Assembly: GCF_003573695.1 (NCBI RefSeq)
Contig: NC_039362.1
Coordinates: 178,507,690 to 178,571,689, forward strand
DNA length: 64,000 nucleotides
From: Papaver somniferum
Taxonomy: Eukaryota; Streptophyta; Magnoliopsida; Ranunculales; Papaveraceae
Reading direction: 5' to 3'
This document shows, piece by piece, positions 1 to 11,512 of this stretch. The notes beneath the pieces are model-generated. The model saw only the letters and a list, made by a program, of their open reading frames with translations, was not told the DNA's origin and did no database searches. The number at the start of each line of letters is the position of its first letter. The first letter of the stretch is position 1. The position numbers and the translations under genes are program-made.

Positions 1-939
1 CACACAATTAGGCTTTCTTCCCACATTTTCATGTACTCTTCTGACCAGAGTTTCTCCTTTTCCAGGTGATTTTGTAAATATCCATAAATTCCAAGCAGGG
101 TGATCTTTTCAATTTTTATAGAGAAGAGAATTCTTGTTGGAACAATCCGCCAGCAAAACAATCACAAAGAAAAACTAAACAAATAGTGTTATGGCGGAGT
201 CACGACCATAACGACTTGCCGTGACTCAGCCATAAATTTTGTTTTAAAGAATATAGTTCCAATAATTCTGGAAAATATGTAAGTTGTCTTTCTCTGAACC
301 TCCCGCTTTCTAACTACTAGAGGAAAATTGAGTTTTTTGAAAAAGATCCAGTCGTTGAAACAAAAGGATCTCATATGCACATTTAGCGGTTCATAGAACT
401 AAAGTAGCCATGTCGAACCAAACAACTACCAACTTTAACACTGCATGTGATTGATCCCAGTATGGTATAGATATAATTACGTAATGATGAAGGTTTTACA
501 CAGTACGTTCTTGGCATCTCCTGAACAAAACAAGATCAATACTCAGTTTCCGCATTTGGGAGAAAACCCAGCATTCGGCCACACATAGCCAAGGCCCATA
601 ATGGTTGTGTTTTTTGAGAGCTAAGGTTTAGCCACATTAGGGGTTGTGTTGAAGCCTTAGCTTACCATATTGCTGGCTCTTAGGAGCATTGAGTTGGTTG
701 GTATTGAAGATGTTTCGCCATCTCAGATGGTAGTTTAATATTTGTGCTTGTCTGTTTCCGAAAATTAAAATTTTATAAATAAATAGTCTGCTCAACAAAT
801 GAACTATTTTATAAATAAATAGTCTGCTCAGCAAATATTAAAATTTTAATATTTGCCTTCATTAAGACTATAATGAAAATGTCTCCCAGACGAAGAATAA
901 ACTGAATGCCAAAACTCTTGAATATAGACTACTATAAAA
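1..939. repeat. Duplicated flank of the PPR cluster; no gene seen
   Basis: Positions 1-130 resemble 42896-43010, and roughly 1-430 resembles 39165-39430 just upstream of the intact PPR gene (shared phrases such as 'ccagagtttctcc' and 'atgtcgaaccaaaca'). This suggests that a further PPR-type unit lies, or lay, to the left of the window. A 36-37 bp unit containing 'ataaatagtctgctca' is tandemly duplicated at about 768-837. I see no credible coding sequence. Confidence 0.55.
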
Positions 940-1525
940 GAACGATTTTTTTGGGATCATCGTTTTTTTTTGGATCATGATTTTATTTTGGGTAAAGACA
1001 TTAGAAGTAAATCTAAGTCACCCCTTATCTGGATATTTATATTAATACCTAAATTAACCTCCTGATTAATTTTGGGTGATGATTAGTTAGTATTAATAAT
1101 AGTTGATGTAATGATTAGTGAGATGATTACGTTAAAGATAATTAGTGAGATTAAAAAATCAGATGTTTTTTTTTTTAAATAAGTAGAATTATTGAGAGAG
1201 TAAAGTTAGAGAAGATGAAGAAGGAAAACATGAAAAACGATGGATTTTGCAAACCACAACCGGAGGGAGGGTATTTGGGTATCCAGGTGTGCTTCAAACT
1301 TAGATAATGTTGGTTGAATTGCTCCAAACTTTCAAAAAAAATGAAAATTTTTATGTAGATTTGGGTCAGTTCGGTTACCATATGTCAAGAACATGTAACC
1401 GAACACACCTGAAAGTGTAGTTCGGTTACGTTTTCCAAACACGCAGGTTACAGAACTCGCTCGTTAATGGAGGTTTTGGTCGTACAGTGTAATGTTCGGC
1501 TACCTAGGATAAAATGGTAGGTAAC

Positions 1526-3015
1526 TGATAGACACATTTTTGTGTCTAATTTGTCCTCAATGTCCGCATTGTTGGGACTCTATTTTTGTACTAATATTGT
1601 GTTTTTATGTATTTTTAGGAAATAAACATTTTTGGAAAGATCTGCTCGAAAAATTATGCGGGGCATCCCGGAGGACATTTGTTCTTCGGACTCTCATTTT
1701 GGTTAAGGGGCAACCCAATTACTAAGGGGCACCTCAGTTGGGCATTTGCTATTTACACTCCACAGACGATTAGGGGCACTTCATCTCTTTAAATTCAAAA
1801 ACGTTTTTTTGGCGGGAAATGAAGTTCTCAACTGTTAGAGTTTCAATCAACAAAATGAAGGTGTTTTAGAGAGATTCAATCGCTCAAACTTGGTAGGAAG
1901 ATGTGATATGGCATGAGGAACACATTATGGGCAGTGGGTTCGATCAGAAGTGGCTGTAAAACGTGTGATGATCCTTGAGCCCAAAACAGAGCACGTGCAC
2001 TGTAACACGAGCAAAAATGGAGTTCTTGTGTGCATGGAAGAGTCCTACTAGCGTTGGAAGAGTGTTGAGGCGTGGAGAAGACATTTGGGAGCGTGCAGGA
2101 TCAAAGTTAACGCGTGCATGGGATTAAAAATGGAAATTTTCGTTATTATTGGCAGCCGAGAATATTTGGATTAAATTGAGAATATATGCAATCAATGGTC
2201 GGATTTTTGGCTCCAATTCACTATAAATACAAGGAAAAACAGTTTGGGAAAGGGTGTAGAGTTTTGGGAGCTAGGGAGAGCTAGAGAAGACGAAATCAGA
2301 GTTTAACAAAACTCTGTTTCTGCTGCTGCATGAAGATGAACACGAAGAACAGTAGACTGTAAGAGACTGTCGTTCTTCAACAGTGACAGCGACAGTGTAG
2401 TGTGGGTCGTAGTTTTCCAAAGTCTACAGCATTTCATATGTATCATTCTTGTGTGACGCTTCCTGTGGGTCGCACATTAGCTGTTTACACCATTTTCTCT
2501 TCTTCTCATCATTTGTAAACCATTTTTGAGCCATAATAAATTATTTTGAGAGCATTTATACTATGATGAGCTAATTCCCTCGTAACCAAGGCAATGGAGG
2601 AAGCTATTCACGCAACATAAATGGGTAACTATTTCATTTAATTATATAATTTACTTAATCGCTGCTTTTGCAGAGTTTTAAATTGTTTGAATGATTGTCT
2701 TAATTATTTGTCTTTCAGTTTGATAGGTTATGCTTGGTTTAATCTCTTGATAATCTATGCTTAAGGTTTACAAATAATGTTTGAGAATCTGTATGATTGA
2801 TAGTGAATTAAAGATAAAAGAGGACTTAAGAATTGAATGGAGTTTTGAAATATTTATCATTCAATTTTGCATAATAGTGGAATCTAGTGTCTTGGTTACC
2901 TCTCGCACCCATTATTAATAATTTTGTATATAATTTTATTAAATCTTTAAATTTAATCTTCACAAGTCTGAGAGTTTGAACCTCATTACTACAACCCACG
3001 AAAAATCATTAATCA
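1526..3015 (+). repeat. 5' LTR of element 1
   Basis: It starts TGATAGACACATTTTTGTGT, ends ATTAATCA, and pairs with 7235-8725. A TATA-like 'ctataaatacaagg' sits at 2221-2234, a plausible promoter inside the LTR. The first bases match the LTR of the minus-strand element at 25161-26674, so the two families are related. Confidence 0.92.
2221..2234 (+). promoter_or_regulatory. Candidate LTR promoter TATA box
   Basis: The sequence 'ctataaatacaagg' is conserved at 7930-7943 in the other LTR, about 800 bp before the LTR's 3' end. The call rests on sequence context only. Confidence 0.4.
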
Positions 3016-3018
3016 TTT

Positions 3019-3036
3019 TGGCGCCGCCGACGCGGA
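3019..3036 (+). other. Primer-binding site of element 1
   Basis: TGGCGCCGCCGACGCGGA starts 3 bases after the 5' LTR. Its first eight bases match the tRNA-Asp type primer site typical of Athila-like elements; the rest is imperfect. The minus-strand element has nearly the same site at 25137-25154. Confidence 0.75.
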
Positions 3037-3988
3037 TTTGTGCTTAGGTAGAATTTTTAGGTTTTTATTATTTTTTTTACTATTATTTGTTCTTTTTACG
3101 TTTCTTTTTGTGTCTTTGATTTACAGGTTCGAAGTGGAATACTAAGGACTTGGGAACAAAAAGTTTAAAGCTAAAAGCTAAAAGAGAAGAAAAAAAAGAC
3201 ATAATTTTTTTTTTAGGATTTGTAAATAGGCTTTATTTTTCATAATTTTTGTAATTTTTGGACTTTTTATTTGGACTATATTTTGGACAATTGGACTTTA
3301 TTCTTTTTTTAACCCTACGGAAGGGTATTATTAAAAAAAAAAATTATATAAATTGTGTGCAGGGAAGGACGACGATTACTATATCGTCTCGGCCCCTCGG
3401 GTTCGTACATGACATAGGAGTCGTGGCCCGAGTCGACTTCAACGGTTCATCCCCCGTCTGGTACAGGAGGTAATTCCATCGAAACACTCGCGAATCTCCT
3501 GTCAGCGGGTTTACCGTATTCCTTAAGGTGATTCATTGATTGAGGACGAATTTGGACTGTTTTTAAATTCGTAGTAAAGGGAAAGGCCTGGCCAATACAA
3601 GATAAGGGTTCGGATTTCATCACCGCTCCCTTCTTTCCCGCCTTAGGAAAACGAAACCTAACGCGAACCCAAGCTTTAAAATTTGGAATAGAACGAGACC
3701 GATAGGGTAACGAGCTTAATAGGAAACTCGTTCGAAAAATATTGGTTGCTCTTTAAGCACACTTCAAAGTTCGTGATGGTTTCTGTGAGTTGAATGCGTG
3801 ACTCCGCCGCCTGCTAATGCGGTGAGGCCTTGGGTATCAAAGCTCTACTAAGCTTCCCTCGCCTCGATTCAACTTACATTAGATCGGATTGATTCCAGAG
3901 GGGTGTGCTCAAATTATAACGAATTCCTTTTCGAAGGAATAGAAGCTGGTCTAGAAAACAATCTAAGTGAAGCTATCATGCTTTTTGT

Positions 3989-5877
3989 TTGCTAGAAATC
4001 TTTAGGTTTGTTTTGGTAGAGTCGAGTCGTCCTTGTTTGGGGTTGTGTAGAATTCCCTTGCAATTAAGAATGTCGAACTGGTATGATAGAATCCAATACA
4101 ATGAGTATCGACCTGAATTTGAATACGGACATCATCAGTTTTATGACCATGGTGGGAATAGTAGTTGGGAACGCCAACCTTTTCAAGGTTATGGTTCATA
4201 CCATGGTGAGCCCTATTACTATCCACACGCGAATTGGTCTTACGAGCAAGAAAATCAGGAACACTGTAGTACTGGTTACTCGTTTTTGGAAACTAGTCCT
4301 GATTATGATATTTCTGAACCTGTTCCATCTCTAGAAGAGACCCAACAACGGATTGAAAGGACGTATAAACGTTTAGTTTCTATGAATAGTTCAAAAGAAG
4401 AGTGTACACGATATTCTGAGATGATAAACGAGAGTGGTGAACGTATAAGTGTTATGCTCAGTGAAATCCAGGCACGTCTAGAGGCAGAAAATGAACAGTT
4501 GGCTAATGCTGCTCGAAATAATCTAAATTTCCAAAATAGGGTTTCTAATTCTACCCTTGATATCAATAGTGAATATTTGCCTAATTTAGAGGTGAGGTTA
4601 GAATTGGTAACACTACTTGTTTTGATAAGGTTCGATCATTTTCATGTTATTATAGTGATGATTATGATGAGGATAGTATTGATGAAGAACATGAAATATG
4701 TAGGCATAGTGATCAGGAATTTGTTACTCCGATTGAACTTTATAATGATAGTGTTGTTTCTAATACAAATCCAAATAATTTTAATAATTATTCACCTATT
4801 CAAAAGGATGTGGATTTGACTAGAGATACCACCGTTTTAGACGATGTAGTTTGTGATCCTTTAGCTTGCAGTATGTTGGATAATCCATTATTTGATGTGC
4901 CTATCAGTGAATCGGAGGAGGTAACTATGATTAAAACCTTAGTTTATGAGCCTTTCTCTGATAATCCTTTATATGATTGTGATGTTGGTTTAGAGGAAAG
5001 AGTTTACCCTGAGAATACTGTTTTAGAATCTAGCGATTTAGAAACACTAGTCTTAGAAGATGATAAACTCGTAGAAATGAGTGAGGATGAACCCAACTTA
5101 GAAGAATCTATTGACCATTTTCAAGAATCTGATGACCTAGAAATTAGGGAAGTTGTGACTAGTCTTTCTAGAGACACAGAAAACTCTAAGTTTGGGGGTG
5201 ATTATCATTCTCCGTGTGCTTTAACTCTTAGAAAGTACCCTCCTGTAGGACTTGACATTTGTGCCTCAACTATCTTACAAGATTATCTTCATACACGTTT
5301 TCCCGAACCTAATGATGTTCAGAAAGAAGCTCAGTTGTTAGAAACCCATCCTCTGGTTGATGTGGTTAACCCAGGCTATGATACCAAGATTGACTTTGTT
5401 TTCCCACCAAAAACTTTTCAACCAATTGTGGGAACTTTTGATTTTAAGATGTGTCGGTTATTAAGTTTTGAGACTAAACCTAATCACTTTAGGATATTAG
5501 GGTCGACACATTTTCTTAAGGAAGACCACCTATTTCATTGTGGTCAACTATGTAAGTCATATCTAATTGACTTAGAGGATCTGCAATTATTTAGATTATT
5601 ACTTCGTGATTCTAAGTTCGTATTTGAGTTTTTACAGACTCTAAGACCTAGTGATTCGGATCCCATCTATGAAGAAACGCATCCAATGAAAATATTCTAT
5701 TTAGACCCTTTCATAGAACCTGAACCTGAACCGCAATTAACGATAGTTTTCAGGAAACTAGGTAAGGGCATGCTTTTCTTGTCCATTTTCTTGGTTCACT
5801 GCAGTTTCCTATGGTCAGCTCTATTTGGTTTTGAAGACCCACAGTTATTTCGACTGTTACTTTATGGTTCGAGTTGA
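3989..5877 (+). pseudogene. Retrotransposon protein of element 1 (frameshifted, unknown function)
   Basis: An open frame from 3989 (more likely start 4070, MSNWYDRIQY) encodes a Tyr/Gln/Asn-rich N-terminal region, then a Glu-rich probable coiled coil (about residues 110-175). Near 4590-4610 the frame shifts: the first frame degrades into Ile/Leu/Met-rich nonsense, while the frame ending at 5877 is open from about 4590 and carries an acidic Asp/Glu-rich region. The C-terminal half holds a block shared with the minus-strand element (FQESDDLEIREVVTSLSRDT here; FQEPDGLEIRNIVTSLSRDT there) and a hydrophobic tail ending in DPQLFRLLLYGSS, also shared (DPQLFRLLVYDFG at 20722-20934). It is not recognisable as gag or pol. 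It could be a structural or packaging protein of a non-autonomous family; I cannot assign a function. Confidence 0.7.
5187..5198 (+). other. Internal polypurine-like 12-mer, copy 1
   Basis: TAAGTTTGGGGG lies inside the coding region and is identical to 6053-6064 and to the true polypurine tract at 7219-7230. Confidence 0.6.
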
Positions 5878-6052
5878 CCAATCCTTTTCTAAGTCTGGCT
5901 GAAGACTTTAAACTTAGCACTTCTTGGTAGGTAACACAATCTCATGCAACACGGTAATATCCTTCCTTAACTCTTTTGCTTCAAATAGTAACTGTTTCTC
6001 CTTGTTCATGCTTTTAGTTTCATCTTTAGAACATTGAGGACAATGTTAGATT

Positions 6053-6064
6053 TAAGTTTGGGGG
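6053..6064 (+). other. Internal polypurine-like tract, copy 2
   Basis: TAAGTTTGGGGG is followed by TATGGGA. The same neighbourhood, preceded by GAGGACAATGTTAGA here, is found reversed in the minus-strand element at about 20551-20592. It lies about 1.2 kb before the 3' LTR in a non-coding stretch (5878-7218) where I see no gene. Confidence 0.6.
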
Positions 6065-7218
6065 TATGGGAGAAAATTTTTAGTTGCAATTAGTAAACTC
6101 CAGAGCCTAGAAATTTATGCCTATTAAGGTTTGCACTAACCAATCTAAGTGGATGGGAATATCTTGGTTATAGGAGTTGAGGAACCAATCTGATTAGATG
6201 GAAACATCGAAAGAGTCTACTCATAAAAGCACAGAGCTCGGGTGTTAGAAATAACATGATAGTTGCACCATATCTCGTTGAGACATTTTCATTTCTTTTT
6301 TATTATTTTTTCATTTTAAACTATGTTTCTCTAAGTGATTAGGTGGGGCAGACGATTCAAGTTGTTACCACTGCTAGGGTGAATTAGAGTGACTGAGTTA
6401 CTAAAAAAAAAAGAAGACCGGACCAGTTAGACCAATCGGAATAAGTATTAACACTTAGATAGCAATATGCGTGTGTTCTCCTTGTTTCCATCGCCTAAGC
6501 AAGTGTGGAATGCAGGACCCGTGGGAACTATCGTGTAATCTGCTGACAAGAAGCATGCGCTTGGATCAAAAAGATCTATTCATGTCGTTAAGTTAAAAAA
6601 AAAATGGTTATTGTTCTGTGTAGTCAACTGTTGGTTCCCTTGTATTTGCCAGTTTGTTGATCTAGATTTAAGTTATCGACCACTGGTTCCCTTGTATATG
6701 CCAGTTGTGTTGATATTAGTTAGACCGGTATCGCAGTCCATTAGGATAGGTTCATTCTGGCAGTGGCCTTCAGACAGATATGTGAAACATCGATCATTTG
6801 GTTAACATCAAAACCATCTACATTTTTTCTATTTCCATCTCCTTTTTCTATCCATATGATTAGTTTGACTCTGAATATGATGTCCATAGTGCAACTATCT
6901 GAGTAGAGCTTTGTCACTTTATATGAATTTTAGTATGCTTGAGTGTAAACTCGTGTACAACAATTGGAATTTCGCATCAGGGTACTTCCTCCTGTAGTCA
7001 GTGATTGTAAGCCAACCAAGGAGATTCTTTAGTGCCTTCCAAGGTTCGTTGTAGATATCTAGGGTCTGGAGTAAAGGTTTTGTGGGTACACCTCTGGTAA
7101 ACCCTCCGGAGACAACACTCCGCCACTAGGGCCACCTAGTGGTTTAACGGCTTGCTGCACGTGCTAAGTGTAGTCATTTTACTTTCTAGATTAGATTTGC
7201 TCGAGGACTAGCAAATAA

Positions 7219-7230
7219 TAAGTTTGGGGG
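7219..7230 (+). other. Polypurine tract of element 1
   Basis: TAAGTTTGGGGG lies four bases before the 3' LTR start at 7235, the position expected for priming of plus-strand DNA. Confidence 0.85.
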
Positions 7231-7234
7231 TATT

Positions 7235-8725
7235 TGATAGACACATTTTTGTGTCTAATTTGTCCTCAACGTCCGCATTGTTGGGACTCTATTTTTGTAC
7301 TAATATTGTGTTTTTATGTATTTTTAGGAAATAAACATTTTTGGAAAGATCTGCTCGAAAAATTATGCGGGGCATCCCCGGAGGACATTTGTTATTCGGA
7401 CTCTCATTTTGGTTAAGGGGCAACCCAATTACTAAGGGGCACCTCAGTTGGGCATTTGCTATTTACACTCCACAGACGATTAGGGGCACTTCATCTCTTT
7501 AAATTCAAAAACGTTTTTTTGGCGGGAAATGAAGTTCTCAACTGTTAGAGTTTCAATCAACAAAATGAAGGTGTTTTAGGGAGATTCAATCGCTCAAACT
7601 TGGTAGGAAGATGTGATATGGCATGAGGAACACATTATGGGCAGTGGTTTCGATCAGAAGTGGCTGTAAAACGTGTGATGATCCTTGAGCCCAAAACAGA
7701 GCACGTGCACTGTAACACGAGCAAAAATGGAGTTCTTGTGTGCATGGAAGAGTCCTACTAGCGTTGGAAGAGTGTTGAGGCGTGGAGAAGACATTTGGGA
7801 GCGTGCAGGATCAAAGTTAACGCGTGCATGGGATTAAAAATGGAAATTTTCGTTATTATTGGCAGCCGAGAATATTTGGATTAAATTGAGAATATATGCA
7901 ATCAATGGTCGGATTTTTGGCTCCAATTCACTATAAATACAAGGAAAAACAGTTTCGGAAAGGGTGTAGAGTTTTGGGAGCTAGGGAGAGCTAGAGAAGA
8001 CGAAATCAGAGTTTAACAAAACTCTGTTTCTGCTGCTGCATGAAGATGAACACGAAGAACAGTAGACTGTAAGAGACTGTCGTTCTTCAACAGTGACAGC
8101 GACAGTGTAGTGTGGGTCGTAGTTTTCCAAAGTCTACAACATTTCATATGTATCATTCTTGTGTGACGCTTCCTGTGGGTCGCACATTAGCTGTTTACAC
8201 CATTTTCTCTTCTTCTCATCATTTGTAAACCATTTTTGAGCCATAATAAATTATTTTGAGAGCATTTATACTATGATGAGCTAATTCTCTCGTAACCAAG
8301 GCAATGGAGAAAGCTATTCACGCAACATAAATGGGTAACTATTTCATTTAATTATATAATTCACCTAATCGCTGCTTTTGCAGAGTTTTAAATTGTTTGA
8401 ATGATTGTCTTAATTATTTGTTATTCAATTTGATAGATTATGCTTGGTTTAATCTCTTGATAATCTATGCTTAAGGTTTACAAATAATTTTTGAGAATCT
8501 GTATGATTGATAGTGAACTAAAGATAAAAGAGGACTTAAGAATTGAATAGAGTTTTGAAATATTTATCATTCAATTTTGCATAATAGTGGAATCTAGTGT
8601 CTTGGTTACCTCTAGCACCCATTGTTAATAATTTTGTATATAATTTTATTAAATCTTTAAATTTAATCTTCACAAGTCCGAGAGTTTGAACCTCATTACT
8701 ACAACCCACGAAAAATCATTAATCA
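7235..8725 (+). repeat. 3' LTR of element 1
   Basis: It is a near-identical partner of 1526-3015. It is followed by the target duplication GTAAC, which doubles as the start of a GTAACCGAAC motif of the host element. Confidence 0.92.
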
Positions 8726-9660
8726 GTAACCGAACTTTGAACTTAACAATTTATTCGGGTACATATTGTGTGTTCGGTTAGTTCACAAACTTCAACGCAA
8801 CCAAGTTCCCAACCGAACTGCAGGTTAAAAGTAACCTAGTGTTAGAAGTTCGGTTGGTTCGCAAACTTCAACATATTTTGCGAATCAACCGAACTGGGCT
8901 TATATATGCATATATGCAATTAGGAAAACGTTCGGTTACTACGAAATTTATTTCTTGGCGAATTAGGTAGATTTCGGTTACGAAGTTTCAAAGGTAGAGT
9001 TCGGTTACAAAGAAAACTTAACATTTTTGCGAACGAACCGAACTGGGCTTATATATGCATATATGCAATTAGGAAAACGTTCGGTTACTACGAAATTTAT
9101 TTCTTGGCGAATTAGGTAGAGTTCGGTTACGAAGTTTCAAAGGTAGAGTTCGGTTACAAAGAAAACTTAACATTTTTGCGAACGAACCGAACTTGTGGAC
9201 TTCTCATTATTTTCGTAAACTAAAGTTCAGTGATATCCTTTTTTTGCGAAGGAACCGAACTTATGGACTTTTGTAGTTTTAATACAAGGAGTTCGGTTAA
9301 AAGTATTTTTCGCGAATCAACCGAACTCTATTGGTTGAGTTCGGTTACTTTGTAGTTTTAAAAAATTTTGCGAAAAAACCGAACTCTATTGGCTAAGTTC
9401 GGTTATTTTGGAACTCAAGATAGTGGCCACAACAACACAGTTCAGTTAGACTGGATTTGTTTTTTTTCGGTTCTAAGGGTGGAGTTCGGTTACTTTGTAG
9501 TTTTAAATTTTTTTACGAAACAACCGAACAGAGAGTTCGATGACTTAGTTTTAAATCCAATAGAACCGAACTGTTCTTCGTGTACTTCATTTTCAAGAAG
9601 TTCAGTTAGTAAACTAGGATTTTTTTGGAAAATCGGCCTAACCGAACATGGCTCTGTAAC
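8726..9660. repeat. Array of GTTCGGTTAC / GTAACCGAAC motifs
   Basis: Dozens of copies of AACCGAACT or AGTTCGGTTA occur in both orientations, continuing the same motif at 1370-1500 on the other side of the LTR element. A 149-bp unit starting at AACCGAACTGGGC is tandemly duplicated (8887-9035 and 9036-9184). This is the internal repeat structure of TIR element copy A. Short open frames here are repeat artefacts. Confidence 0.85.
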
Positions 9661-10099
9661 TCCTACTAAAACCCTATTTTGATGATTTCTATTCGATTGA
9701 AGCAATCAAAATCAAATTAAAGTGAAGGGTTTGTTGGAAAATACCTCCGGAGTGGTCCCATGGCAGAATCAGGCTGCGGCTGACGTCTTTTATACTCGAT
9801 AAAATTATCATGTAACAAAACTTAATTGTGATTGCATTGATGTTGTTACATTTCTTAAATAGGCGGTGGTGGTGGTGGTGGGAGGAGGTGGTGGTAATCG
9901 GAGGTGGTGGTGATGGTAATCGGCGGTGGTGGGCGGTGGTGGTGGGAGGAGGTGGTGGTTATATATATATAGGTGGTTATTAGGTTGGTTTTAAATTAAA
10001 TTAGATTAAGAATAGGTTAGTCATTTCAACGTTTTAGGACATTCCTTATCACTATAGGGAAGGTGGCCTAATAAAACCATGGTCCCTAAAAAATCATTC

Positions 10100-10984
10100 C
10101 TATAAAAACTGTCTCCGTCTCCGAGAAGTTGATGCCGCTGCGTATTCATCCACGAAATGAACCCCTTTGGCCCATTACCATCCGTTGGGCTTAGTGAGCT
10201 GGATTTTTTGGCCATTAGATCCATGAAAAAAGAAAAAGGAGAGAACATAACGCTACGCCGGAATATTTGCCATATCACTGGTAGAAGTCAATGAAAATCA
10301 AGATGAGAATCCAGTGCGGTATTCCATAGGTGCCGGAATTAGTGTATTCGGGCCCAGCAACACTTTGTAAGATATGTAGTACACGGATAAGCTTACTGCT
10401 TGCATATGCAGTGACACTGTCACATTCTACCTGTCTTTTCTTGCTATTTTATTATTCCCTTGGCCAAAATCAAAGGGCAATAGATACTGTTGTCTACGCA
10501 GTGGAGCCGGATACAAATTTCGCTTTCAAAAAACCATTATCAAAGACAACTTAATCATACCCCGCACTAGTTTTCCAGTTTATCTTTATTCTCGTAGAAA
10601 AAAACACAACAATCTTTAACCTGCCTTGATTGGGTATACCCAATAAGACAAAATATGATTATTTCGAAGTAAAGCCAAGCCACCCCTTAACCTTGTATTT
10701 TTTAAATGGCTAATATGTCCTTGTTTAATTAACACTAAAAATTCTGATTAGGTTAATTAATTGACTTTAGATTTACTGAATAGATTAAAACTTAGGAATT
10801 AAAGTTATGAAATTTTGTTTTTGATTGAACTTTTGTGGGAGGATTTTCGATGAGAATTTTTTTTTTTTTGAGAATACCTCTTGCAACGAAAATGAAGCAC
10901 ACAACCGAAACACTTTTAAAAGGTGATTGCAAATCTGTGGTATGAAATCATACTCAAAATCGAAGAAGAAATCCACACTTTCAG
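10100..10984. other. Non-coding stretch, nothing recognised
   Basis: This lies between TIR element copy A and the first GCCGGC array. The region from about 10650 is AT-rich with a T-run at 10857-10869. I find no supported gene or RNA. Confidence 0.5.
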
Positions 10985-11290
10985 TTCTGAAAGTATGAAA
11001 GGTCGACATGGTCGACTATTGAAGATCATGCCGACAAATCTAGGCCGGCAAGGTAAACGGTTGAACAAGGTGCCGGCTTCATATGGCCGGCAGGGTATAC
11101 AAATGAAGAAGATGTCGGTTGTAATATTTTTGATACACAGGAGAAATGCGCAGGTAGTCGGCATGGTATTGATTTATTACCTTGTCGTCTTCCTTGTTGT
11201 CGGCATTTATTAACTTTCTTACCTTGCCGGCTATAGTTTAGCCGGCATGGTTGTAATATTACAACCTTGCCGACTTTGGTTATCCCCCTA
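10985..11290. repeat. GCCGGCAAGGT array, left cluster
   Basis: Copies and near copies of GCCGGCAAGGT and its complement ACCTTGCCGGC occur head-to-head. The clearest pair is at 11221-11250, where ACCTTGCCGGC and GCCGGCATGGT face each other across a 9-base loop. The same motif recurs at 12230-12640 and 28120-28590. It looks like subterminal repeats of a DNA transposon; I could not find the terminal inverted repeats. Confidence 0.7.
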
Positions 11291-11395
11291 AAAATACTGA
11301 ATTCTAATAGATGCAATTCACTTTATTCATTCAATTTTGGTTACTACATTGATTGAAACATAAAACCTAATCCTTGTCGACATAGAAACGAATGC

Positions 11396-11500
11396 ACTTA
11401 GCATGTGCATCAAGCCTTTGAACTCCTAGGTGACCTTAGTGGACGAGTTATAGTCTCGTTAGGGCTTACATGGAGGTATACCCACAAAACCTATACAAAT
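11396..11500 (-). repeat. Fragment of Athila-like element 3' region
   Basis: The stretch 'cttagcatgtgcatcaagcc' through 'tatacccacaaaacctatac' closely matches 15561-15660 of the minus-strand element and, reversed, about 7085-7175 of element 1. It lies just past the stop codon of the SANT-like gene. Confidence 0.6.
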
Positions 11501-11512
11501 TTTCTAAAGCTA

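Larger units (their letters stand above)
1526..8725 (+). mobile_element. Non-autonomous Athila-like Ty3/gypsy LTR retrotransposon (element 1)
   Basis: Two direct repeats of about 1490 bp (TG...CA) bound a 4.2 kb interior. The 5 bases GTAAC occur at both outer edges (1521-1525 and 8726-8730), a perfect target duplication. A primer site follows the 5' LTR and a polypurine tract precedes the 3' LTR. The interior has only the frameshifted open frame at 3989-5877; no protease, reverse transcriptase, RNase H or integrase motif is visible. By eye the LTRs differ at about twenty positions, so the insertion is fairly young. Leader and coding segments are shared with the element at 13990-26674, whose gag identifies the Athila-type lineage. 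It must have moved using enzymes supplied in trans. Confidence 0.93.
940..10099. mobile_element. Non-autonomous TIR element, copy A (8-bp TSD, hAT-like), interrupted by an LTR element
   Basis: The ends are imperfect inverted repeats: GAACGATTTTTTTGGGATCAT on the left and, read from the right end, GAATGATTTTTTAGGGACCAT. They are flanked by the same 8 bases, CTATAAAA, at 932-939 and 10100-10107. Without the inner LTR element it would be about 1.95 kb. The interior holds many GTTCGGTTAC/GTAACCGAAC motifs and a GGTGGT-rich stretch (9862-9960), and no transposase. Copy B at 36027-37177 shares ends and interior in the opposite orientation. An 8-bp TSD fits hAT elements, but the tips do not match a hAT consensus I know, so the superfamily is an inference. 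Confidence 0.8.

Noticed and set aside
5760..5877. Calling the hydrophobic tail of element 1 an envelope protein
   Set aside because: It is only one short hydrophobic segment, without signal peptide or further membrane spans; similarity to the tail in element 2 is real but its function is unknown.
8726..9700. Open frames in the GTTCGGTTAC array (for example 9368-9682)
   Set aside because: They follow the repeat period, and no homologous protein or start context is evident.
10021..10278. Minus-strand 85-residue open frame
   Set aside because: No family resemblance; it overlaps the end of TIR element copy A.
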